From Trogon surrucura (Eukaryota > Chordata > Aves > Trogoniformes > Trogonidae): DNA of 64,000 nucleotides. Below the pieces are notes generated by a model, which worked only from the letters and a program-made list of their open reading frames with translations, made no database searches and was not told the origin of the DNA. A program made the translations under genes and the position numbers. Shown in pieces: positions 12,169 through 22,384 of this stretch. Every line of letters begins with the position of its first letter. Within the stretch, counting starts at the first letter, position 1. Where the stretch lies: NCBI GenBank assembly GCA_020746105.1, contig CM036618.1, positions 5,224,501 to 5,288,500 on the forward strand, written 5' to 3'.

Positions 12169-12912
12169 TGTCAAGGGTTAGGGCTGGGCTGTCAACTAAA
12201 TACTGACAGATGATCTTTAACCCCTCTCCCTCCCCAAACAGGAAGCAAAAGGGAATAAGGCAGAGAGACTTACAGATTGGAAAAGAAAACTAAAACAGAT
12301 TTAGTAAAACAACAGTAGTACTAATAAGGAAATAATGAAAATAATGAAATACATACAAATATATACAAAACTGATACAAAACTCAGTTCCCCCCACCCAA
12401 TAGTAATGATGCTGCAGAGTTGGCAGTCCCAGGTTCAGCAGCACAGGGGAACTGGATACAGGAACTGGATTCAGGAACTCAGGGTTGGCATCGAAGGCAG
12501 AAGACTGGATGGAGTCCTCCTCAGATGCTGACTGTTAAAGAAGGGAAGAGAAAGAGATGCTTAAACCCCATGAATATGACATATATGAAATGGAGTACTC
12601 TTGTTAGTCACCTGTCCTGTCCATTCGTCACCAGAGGTGCAGCCTTTTACTTCCTTTTGGCCCTTTTACTTCCCAGTACCCTCAATGTGTTATGTAAGAT
12701 CCAGCAATGACCTTGGTCACTACACGAGCAAGTATAAGGAGAGCTTTTCTGCATACCAGTCCTTGATAGTATCTATAAACATCAGCTTCTAGTAGCAGAC
12801 ATTGTCTGGAGACCATGCTGTTATCTTCAGAAGGTGTAGTCTCTTAGAAAAGACTGAGTTGAAAAGTACAATCACTGAACAGAATTAGTTCTGTTCAGCT
12901 CCAAGCAGGACA
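12169..12912 (-). mobile_element. Probable ERVL-type solo LTR, antisense
   Basis: The block opens on the plus strand with TGTCAAGGGTTAGGGCTGGG and closes with GCAGGACA, so in sense orientation it would run TGTCCTG...CCTTGACA with the TG...CA ends of a retroviral LTR. Inside, in antisense order, are a CCCCTCTCCCTCCCC patch, a block around 12290-12310 corresponding to the poly-A signal region (sense TACTAAATCTG), a run of AATAATGAAA-like repeats, and a U3-like block near 12590-12680 with GTCACCTGTCCTGTCC and CTTTTACTTCCCA. This order matches avian endogenous retrovirus LTRs that end GGTTAAACCACGACA. No gag, pol or env is present on either side within reach, so it is a solo LTR. The flanking 5-mers (AGAAT left, GGAAC right) are at best a decayed target duplication. 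The exact family is not determined. Confidence 0.6.
12445..12482. repeat. Short tandem duplication inside the LTR
   Basis: GGAACTGGAT appears twice and GGAACTC once, about 15 bp apart, each preceded by a CAGG-like spacer. It is a local expansion within the LTR and does not look like a separate element. Confidence 0.6.
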
Positions 12913-13033
12913 GGAACGAAATTGCCTATTCAACAGTTTCATGGTCTGAAAACAAATATAAATCCAATGATGCTGAAATTATATCATCAAGCAACCAGTC
13001 AGAGTAACCTGAATATTCTGGTAACCCAAGTTC

Positions 13034-13200
13034 AAAAAAAGAATAGACTAGACTAGACTAGAATAGAATAGTTTTGATTTGAAAAGACTTTTAGGATCAA
13101 GTTCAACCATTATCTAGTTCTAGGAGACCCACTTCTAAACCATGTCCCTGAGCAGCATAGCTAGATACCTTTTAAGCACATCCAGGATATGGCAACACTA
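13034..13200 (-). mobile_element. CR1 3' end with ACTAG/AATAG microsatellite tail, minus strand
   Basis: AGACTAGACTAGACTAGAAT and further AATAG units form the decayed CR1 terminal repeat. Then come GAAAAGACTTTTAGGATCAAG, TTCAACCATTATCTAG, CTAAACCATGTCCCTGAGCAG and CTTTTAAGCACATCCAGG. That is the reverse complement of the CR1 type whose 3' UTR has GGACATGGTTTAGTG. Only the terminal 150 bp survive. Confidence 0.8.
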
Positions 13201-14789
13201 TTGCAAGGAAATGTGCAAACAAGGAATGAGGTCTTATCTACAGAGAGGTGTCTGTATCTTGGGAGTAGTGACGGAAAAGAACCTAGAATGATGCTGAAGT
13301 AAGAGAATAAGCTTTGGCAAAATATTTAGGCAAGCAGAAGTGATTGGGCACCATAGAGGGAGAAAGGGTTGAACGCAACAGTCTGTGAAATGCCAAAGCT
13401 TAGTCTGAATGATCTAATGGATCTTTCAGTGTTGATGAGCTTTATTTAATCTGAACGGATTTGTCTATTTCTTGCTAGACATTACAGGATGCTACTGCTG
13501 AATGCAGTGAAATACATAGTGTTTCATCTCCACATGGGTTTTCTAAGCTAAAAGGGATCAGTATTGTCTGACATCATGTGTAACACAGCTAATCCGGTGC
13601 TTTCGCAGCCCGTGGTCCAAAACATGTTTCTATACCTCCTAAAAAGAACATGAACAAGCAATTCAGGAAATCTGAGTCTGCTTTTTGATGAACAGATGAA
13701 GAAATTAATCAGAAGCTCATAAAAGAAGACTAAATAATGCCAAAAAAATCTTCCTTTCTACCCCTGTCAATGTGGACAATTGCTTATTCTTCACTTTTGT
13801 CTGTAAAATGGACTAACCCTACGTAAAATAAATATGGTGTTTCACAACAGATTTTTACCAAATGGTTCTTACATAAAATCAAAACCTTTTGCACAATCAA
13901 AACATATTGATACAGTGTTAAAATGGGGTCCTACCTAGCCATTTTAATTATCCTCTAGTTATCTTTCAGTTATATTTTAGTTTAGTCCAACAAAATTTTA
14001 AGTGACTTTTTAACTTTCCCATCAGCATCCACGTTCCCCATATGGTCAACAGTCAGAGGATGTTTTTAAAACCTTGCAAAGGATGATTTTTTTCTTGCCC
14101 AAACAGACATTCAACATCACTTGACTTTCTTCTTAGACATATGTAGCCACACACACATGCACACCGCACTCACAAAAATGAAGAACCACTTATAAAGAAT
14201 GAAAGGCACAGGTAATGGGGTTTTTATTGCTTTCTGAATTGGCATCACCATATTTTGTCTAGGGTAATACAAGCAAGACATGGATTTCCAAAGAGAGCTT
14301 CAGTGCTCAGAACACTGTCTTTTCCGGTCTGACGTGTGTCTGGTCTAAGAACAGGACCAGCATCAAGGACCTGACCTATCCTGTTGCAACCCCTAACATA
14401 CTGTGATTCTGGGTGATTCCACGATCTGGAGACTTACCCTTGCAGAATAAATTTCCAAGGGGACAGTTAAACTGGTTTCCCAACTGCAAAACAGCCTCAA
14501 CAAAGACCAACGTCTGGTCAAAGTATCCTGTCAGGGACCTATGTTCACTGTGTATAATACACATGGTTAATTATTATTCTTGGTTTATTTTCTTGAGATG
14601 ATAAGGATGAAGAAAAATAACAGAGAGGGAGCGGAAATAAAGTTAGAAATGATGTAGCAAAATATACTAGTATTTTTAGGAACTGTAAATTTTAAATGTC
14701 AAAACCTTCCTTCAGAACACACAACAGCACTGTTTTATAAAAGACCTGTGACTTTGTCCTGGAGTCACTAATTAATGTTCCTGATGCTG
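13201..14789. other. AT-rich unique DNA, no gene seen
   Basis: No supported feature. A CTGAATGATCTAATGGATC stretch near 13400 faintly recalls a CR1 end but has no supporting context. Confidence 0.45.
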
Positions 14790-15095
14790 ATGGGGACAAT
14801 CTTTTAGCAGGGCCTCTTTTCATAGACAAGGAGTAATGGTTTTAAACTGATAGAGGGTAGATATAGACTAGATGTAAGGAAGATATTTTTTTCAATGAAG
14901 GTAGTGAAATCCTGGCACAGGTTGCTCAAAGAGGTAGTAGAATCCCCATCCCTGGAGACATTCAAGGTCAGGTTGGACAGGGCTCTGAGCAACCTGATCT
15001 AGTTAAAGATGTCCCTGCTTGTGGGGATTTGGACTAGATGACCTTTAAAGGTCCCTTCCAGCCCAACACATTACATGATTCTATGATTCTATGTT
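14790..15095 (+). mobile_element. CR1 LINE 3' end, plus strand
   Basis: The sequence runs GGGGACAATCTTTTAGCAGG, CAAGGAGTAATGGTTTTAAAC, GATGTAAGGAAGATATTTTT, CCTGGCACAGGTTGCTCA and CCCCATCCCTGGAGACATTC, through the 3' UTR to GGACTAGATGACCTTTAAAG and ATTCTATGATTCTATG. All are CR1 landmarks in sense order. The coding part (ending with the HWNRLPREV-like block) is interrupted. The clear terminal octamers show an intact 3' end with 5' truncation. Confidence 0.92.
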
Positions 15096-16130
15096 GCTGT
15101 GTCATCTCCCACTGGCAAACTGCAGTATCCCACAACTACTCTGAATCATTCTTAGAATTTTCATGGCTGCAATTGTCTTCAATTTCTGACAGAACTGAAA
15201 AAAATCCGTTTATTCTTTCTTAGATTTCCAGTCACCCATTCTCATCCACCAGAAAGAACACTTCATCTTAAAGAGCTTTTGGAGAACCATCCAGTCTTAG
15301 CCATTTTACTTCTTATTCACAAACAACGCTTACTTAAGAAATGAATGGCTCTTGCCATTGTTCATTAAGGACATACTTATCAGTTCCAAAGTTTAATCCA
15401 AGATTTACTTTACCCATCGCTTCACTCATTACCTGACACCCATTACCTGACACCTTCTCAGCCCTTCAACATCAGTCGTTCTTTAGATAGCATAAGGCTG
15501 TCAGCATCTCATTCCTGGTCAATGAGCCAGCTGCACTGTTTTTTTTTTCCTAGTCCTTCTGTCTGACTCCCTTAAATCCATCTTCATACAGATTATTTCT
15601 ACAGTTAATACCAGAAAAACAAAAATCCTAAGTATCACCATGACTGTTTTTTCTACCTTGAGCTTGATTTTAACAACATTACCAGTCTTCCAAACACTCT
15701 CACAACAAAGTTCCCTCCATTTTTTTCATCAGCTTTTTCACTGTGAAAAATTCTGGTACACATCTAATGTCTTGTGCTATCCGCGTCTTCTATTACCTAT
15801 TTGCAGTACAATTAAATAAGGTTGTGCATTTTTTTACAATTATTGTTATTTCTAACACGAGGATAACATGTACAAAATCCCTCTTCACTTTTAATAACCC
15901 CGTACTTGGGAAATTCTTGGGCTTTTGTTTTTCCTCTGATGGGATATTTATTCCTCTGAGACTGGTCAGCTAGGAGAATATTTATGTGCTAATAAAAAAC
16001 TTTAACAGAGGGTTGTTTGAATCTAATAGTCTCAGGTATTTCAACACATCTTTGCTTGTCATGTGTCATGCCGAATTACATCGTGACCTGCATGTGACAG
16101 AAGCCCATAATATGACCCCTGTAATACAGT
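15096..16130. other. AT-rich unique DNA, no gene seen
   Basis: No gene. The only local structure is an exact 14-bp tandem duplication (CATTACCTGACACC) at 15427-15454. Confidence 0.5.
15427..15454. repeat. 14-bp unit duplicated exactly in tandem
   Basis: CATTACCTGACACC occurs at 15427-15440 and again, without change, at 15441-15454. The lack of divergence suggests a recent slippage or repair event. Confidence 0.9.
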
Positions 16131-17300
16131 TTAAAATGTAATGTAGTGGGAGGGGGGCTTAAAGAGAAAAAACCTCACTCTTTTATGCTGGATAAAAGCT
16201 GTGTGTTCTGAAAGAAAGCAACTTCAAACTGCCAGGGAGCTGGGAAAGATTAAATGATAGCTCAGCAACAAGCCTACAAAGAAATCTGCAATAGTAGATT
16301 AAATGATACCTGTAACACATTACATTAATATTAATAACTTTCATTAATATTTTTCTATTTTACAGCACGGATCGTTTTTTTTGCCTGAGTCATCAAATCA
16401 CTACTAAATGTTAATTTGTCAACTAGCGCTTGGCAAATTATAAGCGGTTTATAATTAAATACAAATACAGAAAGGTAAATAAACATTCACGGATGATAAA
16501 TGGCTGGCTGGGACACAGGGGCAGAGCCGTGGAGAAAAAACAGTTGTCCTGATTCTCAGGGCTGAGCTTTAGCCTTTTGGTAACATCTCTTTCCACCAAT
16601 CATGCACTTATACTAGTATATCCTGGCTTCAGAGAAGACTTGCTTCTTTACTGGATAGCGTGGCTGTATCGGGGGGAAAAGAGAGAGAGGCTATGGAAGA
16701 TTTCCATTTGAGGTAAAGGAATGAAAAAGTCCTTCTGTTCTTGCAGAGGATCACATTCTCTGGGGAAATGATGCTATTTGCCTAGATGGGGCAAGGGCGG
16801 GGGAAAGAAAAGAAAAACCTGTTTCTTCCTGGCAGAAATGGTGAAATTTCACCCTTCAGCAATTTGGTGAAAACTGATCGCTGTGGACACTTCTCAGCCT
16901 GGGTAGCACAGCAGAAGACTGCACCATGCGAACTGGCAGATGCAAAGAGAGAGAGGGGGAAAAAAATTGCACTTTAAAACCATGCAGCAGGCTGTCCAGC
17001 TCAGTTAATCTCTTCCGCAGTCCTCCCAGCTTGCACGGGGCTGGTGTAAGCTCAGAAAAGAGAGGACTGGGCTCATTTTTGCCAGCTGGGAATCCAGCAT
17101 ATGAAAAAACAGATCGTTGTGAGCTACTGGTGAGAGGGTTGTACTTGGGGAATATGTTCTGTAACTAACCTGCGCTCAGCCACGGTCCCTCATTCCTGCA
17201 TGAGACACAAGCAGGGATCACAATATGAATCAGACCAGCCAGGTCCAGCTCATTTTTGGAGCTGCAAATGGAAGAGAGGCCATGACATGGCTTCAAAGGA
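16131..17300 (+). promoter_or_regulatory. Candidate conserved noncoding or lncRNA block (speculative)
   Basis: Repeat-free stretch with a sharp change of composition. 16300-16480 is very AT-rich with several TAAT-type homeodomain-like cores (ATTAATATTAATAAC near 16323) and a TGAGTCA motif near 16387. About 16500-17300 is more GC-rich. Inside the latter, a good splice acceptor (CCTTCTGTTCTTGCAG, ending about 16746) and a donor-like GGTGAGAG near 17129 would bound an exon of roughly 380 bp. No single reading frame crosses that exon, so if transcribed it is more likely noncoding. Only these motifs support it; cross-species conservation is untested. Confidence 0.2.
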
Positions 17301-17528
17301 GAGGGAAATGCAGGCCAAGCCAAAAAGGAGCACAGTGAAAACGCCTAACAAGGGACAAATTATGCTTACGTTATTTTGCACAAATCAACACTGTAAAATA
17401 AGTTCAATATCAAAACTGGAAAAAAGTTACAGCAGATGGATTATCACCAGAAAAAGGACATTGCATGTAGGTCAAGAGTCTTCAATTCATATTGACCAGA
17501 TCTCTTTTTCTTTTGAATGTCATGACAA
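17301..17528. other. Short unique stretch, no gene seen
   Basis: No feature beyond the end of the plus-strand chance frame at 17200-17541. Confidence 0.4.
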
Positions 17529-17671
17529 ATCAAAGTATTAATGTTATTACTATTTAATTGTTGCATCATAATTACAATATAGTGTCATATACTATTTTCA
17601 AAGCAGAGCATGCAATTTGAATTGATGATAGAAAATTAAAATTAAATAGTAATAACAATGCTTATTTTTGT
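17529..17671. repeat. AT-rich 140-bp imperfect palindrome
   Basis: GTTATTACTATTTAATT at 17543-17559 is the exact reverse complement of AATTAAATAGTAATAAC at 17640-17656. The match continues outward imperfectly (CAAAGTATTAAT against the complement of AATGCTTATTTTTG) and weakly inward (ATCATAATT against ATCATCAATT). About 80 bp separate the perfect arms. Such a structure fits a small non-autonomous DNA transposon (MITE) remnant or simply an extruding hairpin. No TA target duplication can be read with certainty. Confidence 0.7.
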
Positions 17672-18149
17672 TGTTGTTACTACTGCTATTAAATTGCAAA
17701 TTAAATTTATGGATTATCTGGTTGTGAAACAAGAATAAAATCCAAGAATTTTTCCTTGCAGAATGGAAATGTAGGTTTCTATCTTCAAAGAGTCCACACC
17801 TTAAAATAATGTAAGGCCACTGCATCAGAAAGGTAGTAGCCATTTCCAAAATCATCAATGTCCTATCAGGGGAGGACAAGCCTGTAAACAATGTTTAGTT
17901 CTCCATTAAGCTCATCTCAGATGTATCCCAAAAGGAAGTGTTACTTTTGGCAATGTGCGCAGTGAGAATACCCCAGAACTGAAGTGAAGTAAAAGAACAG
18001 TGTTCTGCGTTCAGAAATATGGCAAAATCAGATATGAATGAACACTTTGACGTCCATTTGAACGATGCTTGGTCAATAGTTAGGTAAACCTTGCCATAAA
18101 GAATTCAACAGGAATCTATAAAAGTGCCTGGGTATAATGCTCATAAGTG
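17672..18149. other. Unique DNA, no gene seen
   Basis: No recognisable feature. Confidence 0.4.
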
Positions 18150-18350
18150 TCTCATACTATGTGAGATGTCCTAGGGTAGAGGAAGCAGCCTCTGAAATCT
18201 GGCAGATATGTCCCAGGATCTACACGAGACCCATGTCTACCTGGTCTGGCAGCTGGAAGCCTGGTGGAAAATCAAGGATATCTCAGATGGCAATGAAGGT
18301 TTAAGTTTAGGAGTATAAATTGAGCTCCCTCTTTCTCTCCATTGACTGTA
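18150..18350 (+). repeat. Unidentified dispersed repeat family, plus-strand copy
   Basis: Contains GAGATGTCCTAGGGT (compare GAGATGCCCCTAGGTC at about 35802) and, about 160 bp on, CTTTCTCTCCATTGACTG (compare CTCCAAGCCCCATTGACAG at 47412). The spacing and motif order resemble the other copies, but the alignment is patchy. Confidence 0.35.
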
Positions 18351-18599
18351 AAGGGAACTGGAGGAAACTATTTCCAATGTAGACACTTATGGATCTATTC
18401 AGTCTCTCACATGCAGGCATCTTGTGCCATCTGAGAGCTCACAGGTTTCCCCCCTGGCCTCCAGCTGCCACCCCAGAAGGCTGCTGGTTTTCCATCCTAT
18501 GTCATATCCGTCAGTGTTATGCAGATGTCTTGGCAATCCAGAAGTACCTCAACTGGCATGAGAAGTCTATGTCAAAGCAATGAATTCTGCTACTAATAA

Positions 18600-18790
18600 G
18601 ATTCAGCTTCAGATTTAGACAAAGCACCAGATTTAGTTATTAAACACAGGCTTCTAGTGATTGCTTGAGATGTTTCATCATTCCTGAGACATCTGCACAA
18701 CAGTGCCAGACGTGACAGAAGCCTTACAGGAGACCCGTGAGGTCTGGAGTCCAAATGGGAAATCTTAGACTGCCAGAAGTGGCACAATGT
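18600..18790 (+). repeat. Unidentified dispersed repeat family, second plus-strand copy
   Basis: GATTTAGTTATTAAACACAGG, then CTTCTAGTG, GAGATGTTTCATC, GAGACATCTGCACAAC and later GGAGACCCGTGAG and GTCTGGAGTCC, line up block by block with 35770-35880. There the order is GATTTAGCCGATCACACACAGG, CTTCTGTG, GAGATGCCCCTAGG, GACATCCAGTTGC, GGGTCTCCTG and AGTCCAGTGTTCC. This is the clearest pairwise match within the family. Confidence 0.5.
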
Positions 18791-20609
18791 GCATAGGGAA
18801 ATGAATGTTTTTCCAAGTTATCATAGCTAACAGTCTAACTGATTGTCCAGATGTTCAGATGGAGGTGTCTGCTCCGAGATGAGATTGCTACCTGCCCAGG
18901 CTCTGTCGGCTACATAGGTAAGATCTCCCTTGACTTAGTGGGAATTTCAGTAGAGAGCTTATGTAAAGGCACTGCTTTTACAAATGCAGTTCTGAATCTT
19001 AATTCTAACTCGGGGTTTGTTGTATGAATCCCACCCTCAAAGTTTAGAGAAAGGAGTGAGCATCTCTTTTGTGTTAAGGAATCAATTTTTCTGAAGGTTT
19101 CAGCCTATATTTCCCACTACTTCTGCTGGACTCTCAGGCACTCATAAATAAATAATATGGGAAAAAATGATATATTTACTTAGCTCAGCTCAGACACAGA
19201 CTTCTCCCTAAGACTTCTGTTGCAGATTCAGATAGTAACGCTTTAAATGAGCTCTTAAAGTCTTTGCCAGCAATTTAGATCTGCAAGTTTGGAGCTCACA
19301 GAAGTCTCTTTTCTAGTAGATTCTGTACATCACACTGTATGCTCCTGTGGTTAATGTTGACCCTTGAGTCAAAGTGAGGTAGTTCTTCAGCATATCTACA
19401 ACAGACTGAAGGTGTTGCTTTGGGAGAAGGGGTGTGAAGAGAAGTGTAGACATGTTCTATAGCTTGGTAAAATGTCATTCTCCCCAGGAGTTAGGAAAAT
19501 GTCACATTCTGCTGAACATCAATGCTTTTCAAAGCTTTCTGTCATAGTCCTTAGCGGGTAGGATCTCTGTGTCTATACTTCTGCAAAGGGTAATTTTGGG
19601 GCAGATATGAGATTAATTTAACTTCCCAATCAGATCACTAACCTCACTCAACTTTTTTTTTTTTTTAGATTTGGAAAATGTCAGCTGTGACCTCAAAGGC
19701 ATTCCTACCTCACCTCCAATTTTAACTCTCGTCCTCTTTGCCTTGTCACAACATTACATGATAAACATCAGGAGGCAACGGTAACCTGTGCTAGAAGGGT
19801 CCAAGCATAACCGGGCATGAAGGCTGAAGGGATTTGTGGGCAGGTTGGGTACATGGGACATTCAGTCTCAAGGAACTGAGTTTCAGTATCCCACGTGGCT
19901 AACAACTCCTCCAAGACCTCACTCTGCACATACGCAGGCAATGAGATTTCAATATTGAATAAAGAAGTCACTTTGAAATTCCACCTACCCTGCCTTTTTC
20001 TTCCTTTACAGCATTTCAGGGGTAACACAATAGCCAAGTAATGCAATAATAACAAAAATAACTCTAAAGCTACGCTTGATTCCATTGCAGCGCAGCCTAC
20101 AAGGGCAATCTTTTCTTTCTTTTAATAATGCTTTTATTTCACAAATTTAACAGAATTATGCCCTAATTATAGTGGAATTTTTTTTTATTTGCCACTGGGA
20201 GGAAATAAAGCAGATGAAGCTGTTTGAGAGTGCATGGTTCATACAGCTGTATTAAATGCTTCCAACTGCTGTCTTTATGGTTGTTAACAAGTCAGGACCA
20301 GACATGCATGCATTTTCTGAGTGCCTTTGAGGATTGCATGGATTATACTTGTATTTTTATTAGAGCTGCTCAACTCGTTCACTGAGAAATAATGCCTGAC
20401 CATGCTTTCAGAACTGTCATCTATAACTCAATGAGAAATAAACCTATACGTAAAGACAGACAAATCACATTGTGAGTAACTTGGAGTCTAAAGTTGTCTG
20501 CATCTAATCTAGGTCACTTCCACTTTCTTTGGTATCAACACAGGAAAATAAACAGTTCCTGAAGGGGTTCATTTCTCCCTAAAGACATACGTAGAGTAGG
20601 TCACCAAAT
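18791..20609. other. Unique DNA, no gene seen
   Basis: No supported gene. CCCTTGACTTAGTGGGAATTTC near 18930 may be a further fragment of the CCATTGACTTCAGTGG-type repeats. A run of 12-13 T lies near 19653. The minus-strand open frame at 19768-20085 starts with a Leu-rich segment but matches nothing I know. Confidence 0.45.
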
Positions 20610-20715
20610 GGACTCTCAGAAGATCCCTATTTCTCTCTATTTGAAAGAGAGCCTGGGCTGAGTCTTTCATGGATAGAAATCTAATTTTTAGACACGTAAA
20701 TTTAGATAAGATGAA
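20610..20715 (+). repeat. Unidentified dispersed repeat family, plus-strand fragment
   Basis: GAGAGCCTGGGCTGA near 20647, then AATCTAATTTTTAGACACG and TAAATTTAGATAAG, follow the same order as GGGAGCCTGGGG, TTAGATTAGGTGTCTAAATTC in the minus-strand copy at 1321-1440. Confidence 0.4.
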
Positions 20716-21148
20716 TCTTACATAAAGAGTTTAATTCTTTTAAGATATAGGTTAAAGCTGAACAAATTTGGTAGGAAGACTTGCAGATTCTTTTACAGGT
20801 AGGTAAAAAAAAAAAAGTCAATCAAGCCTCCCAACCTTACTAACTTCTGCACCTTCCTCATCCCTTGCTCATTCCTGTCCTGCTGTAATCAATGCGTGCA
20901 TAGTTATACCCACACAGATCCGACTGCAAGCTGGCAGCACAGGAGTTTAGATTTGGAATCACGTTGGCCTTGTGATATTTTGGGTGCCAAGTGTGAAACA
21001 GGTGCTTGGTTTTCATAAAATCATGATCATACACGTTAACCCACACCAAAGCAAATAAAGGAAAGTTGCTATCCAAAACCAAAGACATCCAAAGTAACTG
21101 GTTTTCAAATACAGATTTTCAAAAGCCATAGCTTTTATCTTAATCTCT
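20716..21148. other. Unique DNA, no gene seen
   Basis: A run of 12 A ends near 20816. Nothing else recognised. Confidence 0.4.
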
Positions 21149-21195
21149 TGTCATTGGTGTAAATCCAGAGTAACTTGAACAGTTCCATTAACAGA
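21149..21195 (+). repeat. Half of a palindromic GTGTAAATC repeat
   Basis: TTGGTGTAAATCCAGAGTAACTTGAACAGTTCCATTAA resembles the left arm of the amniote palindromic repeat whose arms read GGTGTAAATCAGGAGTAACTCCATTGAAGTC. The right arm is not legible here. Confidence 0.4.
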
Positions 21196-21334
21196 ACAGG
21201 TGTTGACTCTTCAACTGATGGCAAATCCAACAGAACACCTTCAGATTATTTATTACTGATAAATCTCAATAAAGTTTTAAATCATCAAATATTTTACCTT
21301 AATTCACAAACTATGACACAGAAAACAATTTACG

Positions 21335-21418
21335 TTGAAAAGACAATTTTGCTTTTTTTCTCTCTCTTACTACACTTTGAAAAGATATTTTTGCTTTGTT
21401 TTTTCCTGTCTCTTACTA
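21335..21418. repeat. Diverged 42-bp tandem duplication
   Basis: The unit TTGAAAAGACAATTTTGC...CTCTTACTACAC (21335-21376) is followed directly by TTGAAAAGATATTTTTGC...TCTCTTACTAGA (21377-21418). The halves differ by several substitutions and a small insertion in the T-rich middle, so the duplication is not recent. Confidence 0.8.
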
Positions 21419-21999
21419 GATTATCTGTCAACAGGAGTTTGCACATCATCTTCAGCAAATGTTCGCAACACCTCAAGATCATCCTAGTTTAACACAATCT
21501 GGAAGAGACCCCAACAGGAACAGAATTCCATTTAGAAATTGTAAAGTGTTTTTCATTTTCTTCCTAGCTGTGGCTGATATAACAGGAATAAGACAAGGAT
21601 AAGATCAACTAATTAATATTACTTCTCAGGTTCCAAGTTTTGCTTCGGTCTTGCTCTCAGGAGAAGCAAGGTAATGCTTGTCCACCCTTGCAGGAAGTTT
21701 AAAGTGACAAAGTTTAAAAAAAATCACAAGCATATTTATTGTGTTTGTAATAAATGAGGGAATTGTTTTTAGAACTGGCAAATTGCCAATAATGATCAGC
21801 TGGGGAGGTTTGGGTGTGGGTTGTTGAAAGATTTTTTTTAAATTTACTGAGGAAACAAGAAATTTTATGGAGAACCAGAATTTCACCTGCATAATCAAAA
21901 GAGAATAAAACCAGCCCTGCATGAAAAAAAGATGCTCACTAATTCCTCGCACAGACCAATTAAACCAAACAAGAATGTTCTTTTAGTGTTGAATTTAGC
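21419..21999. other. AT-rich unique DNA, no gene seen
   Basis: No feature recognised. The minus-strand frame at 21626-21952 has no domain I know. Confidence 0.4.
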
Positions 22000-22160
22000 C
22001 TGTAAGACTTTGGCTTCAATTCCCATCTCTGCCCTATAATTTCTGTGTGACTTGGTTAAAACATTTACTTTCCCTGTGTTTTTGATTTTTCATATTTACG
22101 GTGGGAAAATAATAGTTCTTTTCCTCATGAGGGGTTGTATAGCTCATTATTGTTTGATAG
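22000..22160 (-). mobile_element. MIR-like SINE remnant, antisense
   Basis: The plus strand follows the reverse complement of the mammalian-wide interspersed repeat (MIR, a CORE-SINE) across about 150 bp. The blocks in order are GACTTTGGCTTCAATTCCCATCTCTGCC, then TGTGTGACTTGG, ACATTTACTTTCCCTGTG, TTTTTCATATTTACGGTGGG, AAAATAATAGTTC, and CCTCATGAGGGGTTGT. In MIR these read GGCTTCAAATCCCAGCTCTGCC, TGTGTGACCTTGGG, CTTAACCTCTCTGTG, TTTCCTCATCTGTAAAATGGGG, ATAATAATAG and CCTCATAGGGTTGT. MIR-type copies are scarce and old in birds, which fits the divergence. I see the block order directly; the family name comes from memory of the consensus. Confidence 0.65.
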
Positions 22161-22384
22161 ATGTCTTCTGGGGATGTTTTAAGTAGAATCACTCATCTCT
22201 TGAGGCCAAAATGACCTCCCCAGATCCCTCTTGGCCCAATTTTCTAAGCTCCTGTGATTGCTTTTTAGATGCTGTGGTAATAGGGAGCATATGATGACCT
22301 AGACAGATACTTTCAAATGACTCAACCAACAGAGCATCTGTGGTTACCTCTGGGAGACTCTTTCACAAACGATCTAACAGACAC
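22161..22384. other. Unique spacer
   Basis: No feature recognised between the SINE remnant and the next possible LINE piece. Confidence 0.4.

Noticed and set aside
12420..12710. 96-codon plus-strand frame
   Set aside because: It lies inside the antisense LTR and is not a retroviral gene.
13385..13440. CTGAATGATCTAATGGATC, like a CR1 terminus
   Set aside because: The expected AGGTCCCTTCC and ATTCTATG parts are missing.
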